Assembly (NCBI RefSeq): GCF_030053135.1
Contig: NZ_CP125652.1
Coordinates: forward strand, 1,054,001 to 1,118,000
Reading direction: 5' to 3'
From: Rhizobium sp. BT04
Lineage (GTDB): Bacteria; Pseudomonadota; Alphaproteobacteria; Rhizobiales; Rhizobiaceae
DNA: 64,000 bases
In this document: piece by piece, positions 43,975-52,047 of the stretch
How positions within the stretch are numbered: the first letter of the stretch is position 1
Layout of the letters: each line of letters starts with the position of its first letter
The notes under the pieces: generated by a model
What the model was told of the DNA's origin: nothing
Database searches by the model: none
The model's input: the letters and a program-made list of their open reading frames with translations, nothing else
Translations under genes and position numbers: made by a program

Positions 43975-45765
43975 ATGAGAAACGCAACAAAGATCGATGT
44001 ATTCAGCAGTCTTGGACCGACGGCTGAGGAAATCTGCCGGCAAGTCGAGCGAATTCTCGCGAGTGAAGAATTTCACGCGCCGAAGCGCGGGCGAAATTTT
44101 TTGGAATTTGTTGTCAGTGAGACGCTCGCTGGCCGATCAAGCTTCCTGAAGGCGTTTACCATCGCAAATATCGTTTTTGGTCGGGAAGCGTCATTCGACC
44201 CGCAGAATGATCCGGTCGTCAGGATCGAGGCGGGCCGAATACGAAAGGCCCTGGAACGTTATTATCTCGTCGCAGGCCAGGCGGATGACGTCATTATTAC
44301 CGTGCCGAAAGGCGGATACGTGCCGCATTTCGAATATACCCGCGACGCGCCGGTGCCGGCTCGGCCAGAAAAAGACCCGGAAAATCCGCGGATCGGAGAA
44401 TTTGCAGATCAAAATCAATCGCCTCAGGAGACGCGCCGTCCGCAGCCGCCGGTCGCTCGTAGTCCCAGAACCGGTCTGCTGGCCATCCTTCTTCTTCTTC
44501 TTCTCGTCCTCGCATTGGCATTTTTTGTGACGGGAAGTGCCCTTATCAGGCCATTGCCGTCGGAAGCCTCCCCGCCGACGGTTGCTGTCGAGGTTTTTGC
44601 AGAGAGCAGCTCCGTCGATTCCGCTTCGGATATCGCCCACGGCCTCAGGGACGATATTATCGGCCAGCTTGCCCAGCTCGATGACATCGTCGTGGTCGCC
44701 GATCCCGATCCGCCGACGGGTGATCATGTCGCTGCTGCCGACTACGCGCTTCAGGGCAACGTCCAGACGGACGGAAGCCGGTTGCGCTCCGTTGCCAGGC
44801 TGGTGCGTCGGGCAGACGGGGCGGTCATCTGGGCCAATAATTTCGATGCCGATCTTCGCGCTCAGAACAAGCTCTGGATTCAAACAAATGTCGCCCGGCA
44901 AATCGCCGGTGCGATAGCGCAGCCTCACGGCGCCATCTTTCAAGCCGAAACAGCCATGATCGCTCAGCCGGCGCAGAAGGCAGACCAGGATGCCCATGCC
45001 TGTATCCCGGCCTACTATAGCTATCTCCAGGCGATGACTGCGCAAAGCCATGGTGCGGTGCGCGAATGCCTGCAACAGGCGATCCAGCGCACACCCGATA
45101 ATGCGACGTCATGGGCGCTCTTGTCCCTGGTCTATCTTGACGAAATGAGATTTCGCTACAGGCTCGGCACACCATCATCGGCCGAGGCCCTCGCATTGGC
45201 AACGGCTTCGGCGCAGCGGGCGGCATCGCTGGCGCCGGATAATCCCCGCGTGCTTCGCGCCGTTATGCTAGTGAACTTCTTCCGGGGAGATATCGACAAG
45301 GCACTGGCGGCCGGGACGGCAGCCTATGCCGCGGATCCCGACGATGTGGAAGTTGCGGGCGAGTACGGCTTGCGATTGGCGATGTCGGGAAAATGGCAAT
45401 CGGGTTGCGAGTTGATATCGATCGCGCTTGACAAAAATGCCGGCCCCAGTGGCTACTACGAGGCGGGTATGGCGATGTGCGCATTTATGAGAGGCGATAT
45501 CGAAGCGGCGGAACAATGGTCGCGAATATCAGATCTCGATTGCAACCCCATGCGCCACCTTGCCTTGCTGTCCATTCTCGGAACCGCGGGCAAAATGGGC
45601 GAAGCCAAGTTGGAGCAGGATTGGCTCCAGTCCCACGCGCCGGCATTGATGACGAACATCCGCCAGGAGATTTCGCTGCGCTTGCAGCGCCCGGCGGATC
45701 GCGAAAGGTTCTTTGCCGGCCTGCGCGCCGCGGGGGTGGCCGTTGACTTGCCATCGGGAGGATAG
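43975..45765 (+). CDS. Winged-helix-like/TolB-like/TPR regulatory protein, paralog 2
   Basis: A 596-aa protein collinear with paralog 1. It has the N-terminal domain (FLEFVVSETLAGRSSFLKAF and VIITVPKGGYVPHFEY), one membrane helix (TGLLAILLLLLLVLALAFFV), the TolB-like domain (ALQGNVQTDGSRLRSVARLV), and C-terminal TPR-like repeats with a shared DLDCNPMRHLALLSILGT end. The topology suggests a cytoplasmic DNA-binding part and a periplasmic sensor. It lies downstream of the FixL/FixJ-like pair. Its TAG stop is supplied by the edge of the MITE-like element. Confidence 0.75.
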   Translation: MRNATKIDVFSSLGPTAEEICRQVERILASEEFHAPKRGRNFLEFVVSETLAGRSSFLKAFTIANIVFGREASFDPQNDPVVRIEAGRIRKALERYYLVAGQADDVIITVPKGGYVPHFEYTRDAPVPARPEKDPENPRIGEFADQNQSPQETRRPQPPVARSPRTGLLAILLLLLLVLALAFFVTGSALIRPLPSEASPPTVAVEVFAESSSVDSASDIAHGLRDDIIGQLAQLDDIVVVADPDPPTGDHVAAADYALQGNVQTDGSRLRSVARLVRRADGAVIWANNFDADLRAQNKLWIQTNVARQIAGAIAQPHGAIFQAETAMIAQPAQKADQDAHACIPAYYSYLQAMTAQSHGAVRECLQQAIQRTPDNATSWALLSLVYLDEMRFRYRLGTPSSAEALALATASAQRAASLAPDNPRVLRAVMLVNFFRGDIDKALAAGTAAYAADPDDVEVAGEYGLRLAMSGKWQSGCELISIALDKNAGPSGYYEAGMAMCAFMRGDIEAAEQWSRISDLDCNPMRHLALLSILGTAGKMGEAKLEQDWLQSHAPALMTNIRQEISLRLQRPADRERFFAGLRAAGVAVDLPSGG

Positions 45766-46072
45766 AGCCTTTCCGGGTTAGATTGAAGCATTCTGCCGGA
45801 GCAGGTTTTCGTCAGGGCAGAGGCGATTGGCGAAGGGCATACCCCTTGGTACGTCCGAGCCGATCGCCTTTGATCCTGGTTAGAGATGCCCGGCCCACCG
45901 GCCGCACCGCTTCGCCATGGCGAAGCGACAAGTGCGCCCGGCGATTCTTAAGTCTTGCGGATTTGCCAGGCAAATCTGCGGGAGGGTTGGCTGAAACAGG
46001 CCGGCTGATCGACCGGCCATCCGACTCCGTTTGAGCCAACAGAATGCTTCAATCTAACCCGGAAAGGCTCTA
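45763..46072. mobile_element. MITE-like element with 33-bp terminal inverted repeats
   Basis: The ends are TAGAGCCTTTCCGGGTTAGA plus TTGAAGCATTCTG (45763-45795) and their exact complement at 46040-46072. The element is 310 bp, has no coding capacity and contains internal palindromes (GCTTCGCCATGGCGAAGC, GATTTGCCAGGCAAATC). It sits between two paralogs and provides the stop codon of the left one. Confidence 0.75.
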
Positions 46073-46138
46073 ACGGCGCGAACGATCCCGAGTGGGCGGT
46101 CCCGGCCGCGATCCGAGGCGCGATCGCTTGCGATGCGC

Positions 46139-47098
46139 CTATGGAATCGGGTCTGCGCCGCTCAGTTTGCGGTCGCCAGAAATTTCCATGATGATTTGAG
46201 CGGCAATTTCGTCCTCGACATCGAGAATGGTTTGATCGCGCAGCTCGCGGTCATATTGGTTTGCCCAGACGACCGCGCCGTCGGCGCCGTTGATCAGGCG
46301 GACATGCAGATGCAGGACCGTGCCCTCGACAAGGACGCTTCCCTGCAGATTGAATAGCGAGCCGGTCGTCTCCATGCCGGATCGATCGGGAGCAAGCACG
46401 ACAAGGTTGTCCACTTTTATGAGCTTTGCGATCAGCTGATCGGCCAGCCCCTTGGCAAAATCCGCGCCGCGCGCAGTACCGCCGAGGGCAGCGAAGGGTT
46501 CGACAACGATCCTGGTTTTGCTTTTCAATGTCGAGGCGGCAGCCGGCGGCGTTTTCGGCGGCGAGAGGTAGGATTCGAGCGGACGGATGAGGGCGAGTAC
46601 CGCCATTGCACCGAAGAGGGCGGGAATGCCGATCGGCAGGAGAAGATCGCGATATCGCATCGATCGCTCATGCCCGGGATGGCGGCGCTTGTTCTCCGGA
46701 TTTGGTACATCGGCGGCCTTGACGTTCGAAGTGTCTTCATCGCTCGAAATATGTGGAGCATAGCCCCCTTTTGGAATGGTGATTTGTATCGGGTCACTGC
46801 TTCCGCAGACAAGATAGTATCGTTCAAGGGCGCGACGGATACGCCCCGCTTCGATACGGACAACCGGATCGTTCTGTGCATCGAAGGAGGCATCACGGCC
46901 GAACACCGCCTGTGCAATCGTAAAGGCCTTGAGCTGTCCGGCATGCCCTTCAAGCGTCTCTTCCACAATATATTGCAGGAAGCGGCGCCCGCGTTCAGGC
47001 GCGAGAAATTCCGGGCTTGCGAGTATACGATCAAGCTGCGCGCGAACGCTTTCGTTGTCTTGACGTGCCTGGCTGCCCCCTCCCTCTTCCGGTGCCAT
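46139..47098 (-). CDS. Winged-helix-like/TolB-like protein, paralog 3 lacking TPRs
   Basis: A 319-aa short member of the paralog family. It keeps the N-terminal domain (FLQYIVEETLEGHAGQLKAF, then IQITIPKGGYAPHI), the membrane helix (LLLPIGIPALFGAMAVLALI) and the TolB-like domain (NLQGSVLVEGTVLHLHVRLI), but ends there. The 250-residue TPR part is absent. It may be a natural short form or a 3' truncation; the MITE-like element lies 66 bp beyond its stop. A shared-motif promoter lies upstream. Confidence 0.75.
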   Translation of the reverse strand: MAPEEGGGSQARQDNESVRAQLDRILASPEFLAPERGRRFLQYIVEETLEGHAGQLKAFTIAQAVFGRDASFDAQNDPVVRIEAGRIRRALERYYLVCGSSDPIQITIPKGGYAPHISSDEDTSNVKAADVPNPENKRRHPGHERSMRYRDLLLPIGIPALFGAMAVLALIRPLESYLSPPKTPPAAASTLKSKTRIVVEPFAALGGTARGADFAKGLADQLIAKLIKVDNLVVLAPDRSGMETTGSLFNLQGSVLVEGTVLHLHVRLINGADGAVVWANQYDRELRDQTILDVEDEIAAQIIMEISGDRKLSGADPIP

Positions 47099-47144
47099 CT
47101 AGACCTCCCGCGATACCGCCGTATCACTCTCAAGGGGTGGAAGC

Positions 47145-47189
47145 ATTATACACCCGTCGGCGGTCGCGTGCTTCCGTAGCAATACGTAA
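47145..47189 (-). promoter_or_regulatory. Shared-motif promoter of paralog 3
   Basis: On the minus strand TTACGTATTGCTACGG (47189-47174) is followed 39 bp from its start by a perfect TATAAT (47150-47145). The start codon at 47098 is about 40 nt beyond the expected transcript start. The divergent Crp/Fnr gene shares this region. Confidence 0.65.
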
Positions 47190-47255
47190 GGGGTATCTCG
47201 AATACCGAGGCAAGCAACGATTGCTTATGATGGACGCGGATGGGGGACGACGCAC

Positions 47256-47900
47256 ATGTTCCAGGGTCACGCGATCGGAAAATACGCAACGGTTCCCGGC
47301 CACCACCATGGAACGGTTTCCGCGATAGCCAAAGATCAGTCGATCAAACTCAGCGCCGACGAAACGATCTACAGCGAAGGCGAATACGCCCTTGCCATCT
47401 ACCAGGTCGAGGCAGGCGCCGTGCGGATTTACCGCCTGACGTCGAACGGCCAGCGGCATATCCTATCCTTCTGCGGCAAGGGCGAATGGTTCGGGCTCGA
47501 AAACGGGAATGTCCGAACCGATTTCGCAGAGGCCATCTGCGAAACGCGCGTAAGGCCGTTTCGCACCAATCAGGACGCAGTCGTCCCCATCGATCTTTTG
47601 CACATTGCCCTGACGAACCTGGCAAAGGCGCAATGCAAACAACTCATCATCAGCGAGCAAAGCGCCTTGAAGCGCCTTGCAGCCTTCGTTCAGGAGATGG
47701 CCGACCGCCATCCCGAGGATCCGGAATTCGATATGATGATGTCTCGCAGCGATATTGCCGACTATCTCGGGCTGACAGTCGAAACGGTTGCCCGCTCCTT
47801 TACGAAGCTCCGGGAAAAACGCATCCTTCGTCTTGCCGGCAAATCACAACGGATTGTTCGGCTTCTCGATCGCGATGCGCTCGTCGCCTTGACGATTTAG
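47256..47900 (+). CDS. Crp/Fnr-family transcriptional regulator (FixK-like)
   Basis: A 214-aa regulator. The N-terminal cyclic-nucleotide-binding-like beta roll spans residues 25-130. The C-terminal helix-turn-helix is MSRSDIADYLGLTVETVARS, as in FixK/FnrN proteins. The N-terminal Cys cluster of oxygen-sensing FnrN is missing, so it is nearer FixK in this respect. It lies near a FixL/FixJ-like pair, which fits an oxygen or redox cascade, but target boxes (TTGA-N6-TCAA) were not seen by eye in nearby promoters. Confidence 0.88.
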   Translation: MFQGHAIGKYATVPGHHHGTVSAIAKDQSIKLSADETIYSEGEYALAIYQVEAGAVRIYRLTSNGQRHILSFCGKGEWFGLENGNVRTDFAEAICETRVRPFRTNQDAVVPIDLLHIALTNLAKAQCKQLIISEQSALKRLAAFVQEMADRHPEDPEFDMMMSRSDIADYLGLTVETVARSFTKLREKRILRLAGKSQRIVRLLDRDALVALTI

Positions 47901-47978
47901 CAATGCAGAGTGTGACAGCGTCCTTGCGGATCTGACGACACGCGCGGCGCTGCAGGCCACGATAGAGGGATTGAACCA

Positions 47979-48338
47979 TTGACATATGCGTCCCGCCGAA
48001 AATCGATCGCATTGCCCAAAAGAGTTCTTGCCGGCCTGGTCGCCGCCCCAACTCTGGTGGCAGTTTTTCCACTGCACGCCGTCCATGCCGAGGATGATCC
48101 CTTCTCTCAGTTTCCGTTGGTCATCCATTGCAAGTACAACGAAACCTACCATGCCTTTTACATATCGCGTGTCTCGCAAGACGGCGTGGCGACCTATGTC
48201 GCATCCGACCGGATCGCCGGCACGATCACGCTCGATGGAAAGGCAAAGGCAATCGGCGGCGCCGGCGGCGGCAGCTGTGTCGGCAAGACGCTGGTGGAGC
48301 TTCGTGCGTCGCAGCAGGCCTATGATCTGAAACCTTAG
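47979..48338 (+). CDS. Small exported hypothetical protein
   Basis: A 119-aa protein with a signal peptide (RVLAGLVAAPTLVAVFPLHA, cleavage after HAVHA). The mature part has two Cys (VIHCKYNETYHAFYISRVSQ and GGGSCVGKTL), perhaps forming a disulfide. The likely start is TTG at 47979, with AGAGGG 9 nt upstream. I do not recognise the family. It follows the Crp/Fnr gene and is convergent with the MscS gene. Confidence 0.65.
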   Translation: MTYASRRKSIALPKRVLAGLVAAPTLVAVFPLHAVHAEDDPFSQFPLVIHCKYNETYHAFYISRVSQDGVATYVASDRIAGTITLDGKAKAIGGAGGGSCVGKTLVELRASQQAYDLKP

Positions 48339-48366
48339 CGCCGTTCATCTGCCTTGGCCGGCGAGG

Positions 48367-50316
48367 TCACTTTGCCGGCGTCGCTGCGCTTGCCGCCTGC
48401 TGCGCAAGGATCGCTTGAGCGGCCGCCGCGCCGCCGCCCTTGTCGTCGCCTCCGACTTGCACCGTTGGCTGCGCGAATGCGATGCCGTTTGCCAGGAACA
48501 GTTCGCGAATCTTGGCATAGGCTTTGCGACGGATATAGGTCTGCATGCCCGGAACCGTAGTCATGGCGAAGCTCAACACGATGCCGTAGTCGCCGAACTG
48601 CTCGACGCCCTTCATTTTCAGCGGCTCGATGAAGTGTTGGCCGAGTTCCGGATCTTCCATCAGATCGGCTCCAACCTTCTTGGTCAGCTTGCGGGCCTTG
48701 TCTATGTCGGTATCGAATCCGACGGTGATCCTGAACTTGTCGATCACCCAGTCGCGGCTCATGTTCTCGACAGCACCCAACTCACTGAACGGCACCGTGA
48801 ACACCGGGCCGCGATGATGGCGCAGACGCACCGAGCGCAGGCTGAAGCTTTCCACCGTCCCCTTGTAGTCCTTGGCCTGGATGTATTCACCCACACGGAA
48901 GGCGTCGTCGAACATGTAGAAGAAACCGTTGATGACGTCCTTGACCAAAGTCTGCGAGCCGAAACCGATGGCGACTCCGAAGATGCCCGCTCCCGCGATC
49001 AGCGGTCCGATCTGCACGCCCAATTGCGCCAGTACGATCAGCCCCGCCATGACCGCGACAGCAACGGCCAATGCATTGCGAAAGATCGGGAGAAGCGTCC
49101 GAAACCGCGCGCGCCGGGCGGCGTCGGCCGGCGCAAGCGATGTCGTGCCGGTCGATGCGCTCAGCGTTCGGTCGATCCAGCCCCGCGCCACTTGCCAAAG
49201 AAGGTCCGCGACCACGAGGATCAGGACGCTCTTCAGGCAGCCGTAAAACAGAGCCGCGATCATCGGGTCGCGCCGACCCAGCGTGTCTGGATTGAGATGC
49301 CAGACAAGCGCCAGCCATCCCACGGCGAGCGCGATAACCGCGGCCCGCGCACCGCGGGCGACCAGGATACTGCGCAGGCTACCGGGATCGCTGGTGAAGG
49401 ATAGCGCCATGCGGCCGACGGCATTCAGGATCGCCGGCAACACCAGCGCGTAAATGCCGATCCAGAACAGGCCCTTCATATTGAGGCACCAGACGAGCCA
49501 CAGGACGACGAGGAAGGCCGTTATCGCCGCCTTCCAGGCGCGGCTTCCTTCCCAGATCGACCACACGGCCTCGACGGCAAAAAGCAGTCCAATCACGGAG
49601 AAGCAATAGCTGATTGCGTCGCTGACTTCAGGGGAAACGCCGAGCGGCTCGCCGACGGCTGCTGTCGCGATCGCAAAACTGATGACCCCGAACAGGATCA
49701 ATAGCCTCATCCGCAGCGACGAGCCCATCGCCGCCGCGGACAGCAGCGCAGCCGCCAATCGAAACAGGATGAAGGCCGAGAGATAGGCAAGGAGCGTCAC
49801 TCGCGCGAGCGGCGGCCATTCGACCGCGAAAAAGACGACGCCCATCGCGCCGGCGAATATGCCGACTGGGATAAGCCGGCCGAACAACGCCTCGCGGCGC
49901 GCGGCAAACCTGCGATACACCGCCTCGGCGGCAAGACCAAAAGCGACCAGGCCGCCGAATATGACGAATACGGGCGCATAGCCTCTGCCGGCAGCTTCGC
50001 GCCTTGCTCTTGTTGCCGCCGCCGTCACCTCTGCCGGAATTGCCGGGATTGCCGCCAGAATCGCGTTCACACGCCCCCGCGCATCGGCCTCCCACCTGGC
50101 CAAGGCCGAGCGGCCGGGCGGTGAAACGGATGGCACGGCCCCACTCTCCTGCTTGCGGCTATCAAGCCAGACCTTCACTTCGGGATCCTGTAGCAGGCGC
50201 ACGAGTTCGTCGATCTTCTGCTGAGGGCTCACCGGCGGCGTTTGCGCCAAAGCACTCAACGCGAAGAGAAAAACGGCGGTGAAGGAAAGCAGCCATTTCA
50301 ACCTGAAACTCCTCAT
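48367..50316 (-). CDS. MscS-family mechanosensitive channel
   Basis: A 649-aa inner-membrane channel. It has a signal peptide (residues 1-24), a short periplasmic helical region, and about ten membrane helices. The MscS core near residue 430 has the pore-helix and beta-domain sequence GIFGVAIGFGSQTLVKDVIN, then FRVGEYIQAKDYKGTVESFS. The C-terminal domain ends in an Ala-rich tail. Its ATG overlaps the stop of the DUF900 gene (ATGA), so the two are translated together. It is the second MscS-type channel in the window and is unrelated in its N-terminus to the one at 23218. Confidence 0.92.
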   Translation of the reverse strand: MRSFRLKWLLSFTAVFLFALSALAQTPPVSPQQKIDELVRLLQDPEVKVWLDSRKQESGAVPSVSPPGRSALARWEADARGRVNAILAAIPAIPAEVTAAATRARREAAGRGYAPVFVIFGGLVAFGLAAEAVYRRFAARREALFGRLIPVGIFAGAMGVVFFAVEWPPLARVTLLAYLSAFILFRLAAALLSAAAMGSSLRMRLLILFGVISFAIATAAVGEPLGVSPEVSDAISYCFSVIGLLFAVEAVWSIWEGSRAWKAAITAFLVVLWLVWCLNMKGLFWIGIYALVLPAILNAVGRMALSFTSDPGSLRSILVARGARAAVIALAVGWLALVWHLNPDTLGRRDPMIAALFYGCLKSVLILVVADLLWQVARGWIDRTLSASTGTTSLAPADAARRARFRTLLPIFRNALAVAVAVMAGLIVLAQLGVQIGPLIAGAGIFGVAIGFGSQTLVKDVINGFFYMFDDAFRVGEYIQAKDYKGTVESFSLRSVRLRHHRGPVFTVPFSELGAVENMSRDWVIDKFRITVGFDTDIDKARKLTKKVGADLMEDPELGQHFIEPLKMKGVEQFGDYGIVLSFAMTTVPGMQTYIRRKAYAKIRELFLANGIAFAQPTVQVGGDDKGGGAAAAQAILAQQAASAATPAK

Positions 50317-51332
50317 TGCGTCAGTGTCTGTTGTTTCAGGTCGCCGTCGAGCGTCTCGTTGGCGGATCGTGGCGGTCTCTTCCACGTGATGGGCTGCTCG
50401 ATGATCGCAACCGGCACCGCGACGGCGGTGGCAGCTACAGTGCCGATATTTGCCACCGTGCCGCCGACGACAGCCGTAATGCCCTGGCCCAGCGTGACCT
50501 TGGAATCGGTAAGGGGCTGGCCTGTCATAAGGCGCTGGCCGATGAGTTGGACAATCTCGGGACTTTCCGCAAATTTGCCGTGATTGAGCCTGTCGTTGGT
50601 CTTCACCTTCGTCAGGTCGATGGCGGTGATACCGGCCTTTTCCAGTTTCGAGCGGTAGGGCTCTTCAGCAGGGTTGATCGCGCCGAGACGGGAGACACGT
50701 CCGGTGAGGAAGCTGGAGACTGCAAGAGCCTTGTCATCCTGGGAGACGAAGATCGTGAATTTCGGACGCGGTTCACCCATCTCCACATATTGTTTGGCGA
50801 ATACCTGAATGTCGATGTCGGGCGAGGCCAGGATGACATTGTGGATTTTCGAATTGACGTGGCCGTCGCGTATCCCCATCGCCTGCATCTTGCTGTCGTG
50901 TACGATCTGCGCCAGCCGGAAGACGGAATCCTCATAGGTGTTGTTCAAGCCGTGAATGAAGACGAGTGCATGCCCGCCGTTCACGTGCTGCCGGAACCAG
51001 ACGCGGCCTTGCGCGATGGTGTCGATCTGCTGAACGTTCGTTACGGCAAAGTCGGTGGCAGGATCGGGGGGAAGGCGTTTAGGCCACTGAACCGTGCCGG
51101 CTTCGCGCTTCGCCGGGATTGAAACAGAGATCTGGGTCAGATGTGGCTTTGAACTGCGCTCGCCGTTGAAGAGTGTGGCCGGGTTTCCCGAAGGCTCGCG
51201 CGTGGTCGCAACCAGCATGTCGACCCTTGATGTCGGCGGCGTCGACGATGAAATTGAAACGGATGCCATCACGCCGCCCGGATGCCCGCAACTCGTTAGA
51301 AGAAGAAAAAGAGCCACGCTACGCTTTGCCAT
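50313..51332 (-). CDS. DUF900 alpha/beta-hydrolase-like protein lacking nucleophile segment
   Basis: A 339-aa exported protein. The signal region ends at TSCGHPGG, which could be a lipobox. The DUF900 fold starts as usual (ALVFIHGLNNTYEDSVFRLA) but jumps from AQIVHDSK straight to QAMGIRDGHVNSKIHNVILA. Intact relatives have about 60-70 residues between these points, including the LLAHSMG-type nucleophile elbow. The later Asp region (ASPDIDIQVF) is kept. The protein is therefore probably not a working hydrolase. It forms an operon with MscS and has a shared-motif promoter. Confidence 0.85.
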   Translation of the reverse strand: MAKRSVALFLLLTSCGHPGGVMASVSISSSTPPTSRVDMLVATTREPSGNPATLFNGERSSKPHLTQISVSIPAKREAGTVQWPKRLPPDPATDFAVTNVQQIDTIAQGRVWFRQHVNGGHALVFIHGLNNTYEDSVFRLAQIVHDSKMQAMGIRDGHVNSKIHNVILASPDIDIQVFAKQYVEMGEPRPKFTIFVSQDDKALAVSSFLTGRVSRLGAINPAEEPYRSKLEKAGITAIDLTKVKTNDRLNHGKFAESPEIVQLIGQRLMTGQPLTDSKVTLGQGITAVVGGTVANIGTVAATAVAVPVAIIEQPITWKRPPRSANETLDGDLKQQTLTQ

Positions 51333-51375
51333 TCACGCATCCAGCAATCGCTCTGGAGGAGGCTTTGGAGCCGGG

Positions 51376-51418
51376 ATACTAGCAGGTGGGTCGCAGCGGC
51401 GCCTGTAGCATCACGTAA
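51376..51418 (-). promoter_or_regulatory. Shared-motif promoter of the DUF900/MscS operon
   Basis: On the minus strand TTACGTGATGCTACAG (51418-51403) is followed 37 bp from its start by TAGTAT (51381-51376). The gene starts at 51332. Geometry is the same as at 32823 and 41886. Confidence 0.65.
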
Positions 51419-51654
51419 TATCTGTACGCTTTGGAAGCGATCGGTACCAGGCGTGGATAGGAGTCACGTCCCGCACAGGCCGTCCGAGCGCAGCGAAAGG
51501 AAACTTTGGCGGCAGGTGTCGGATATATAGTACAGTGTGCGGCTATCCGACGGCTGCGGGCAGACTTCTTCCCATGCCTGCTGCGGGTCCGCCCACTAGC
51601 AGATCATCGCGCTCTGGAGCCCGGGCGCTGCTTCAGAGCGCACAACCTTGCAAG

Positions 51655-51936
51655 AAAAGATCGGCCGGCAAGCCTTTCCTTTACCGCAGACGAGATCGAC
51701 ACGCTCGCCGCCCTCGAGCAAAGCTTCAAGGGCAAGACCAAGCTGTAATCCAATCCCCATCCCAAGGCCTCACTGGCCCGGGCCGCCTGGATCATCGCCA
51801 AGCTCGGAGGCTGAAACGGCTATGCCTCCTCCAAGCCGCCAGGCCCCATCACCTTCTTCAATGGCCGCCTACAATACTTCAAAGCATGTGCCGCAGGTTG
51901 GGCCTTGCGAGATGTGTAATCCCTTAGCGTTTTTGC
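51655..51936 (+). pseudogene. IS4/Tn5-type transposase C-terminal remnant
   Basis: Codons read SFTADEIDTLAALEQSFKGK, then SLARAAWIIAKLGG*NGYAS, SKPPGPITFFNG and GWALRDV before a stop. This is the last 90 residues of an IS4-family transposase with at least two internal stops and a small insertion. A shorter inverted copy lies at 26587-26730. No terminal repeats or target duplications can be seen. Confidence 0.8.
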
Positions 51937-52047
51937 GGGGGTCCGAAGGACGGGTCGAACCCGTGGCGTAACCCCGGCAAGGTTAGGGTCAGGCGCAGTC
52001 TTCTTGGACTATAGACTCCATCGCGCAAAATTTCGGCTGCACAAACC

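Noticed and set aside
41540..48000. FixK/Fnr boxes (TTGA-N6-TCAA) near the FixL/FixJ-like and Crp/Fnr genes
   Set aside because: None was seen by eye in the intergenic regions, so no FixK regulation is claimed.
51940..52010. tRNA-like fragment near the transposase remnant
   Set aside because: GGGTCGAACCC resembles a T arm, but no acceptor stem, D arm or anticodon arm can be formed around it.
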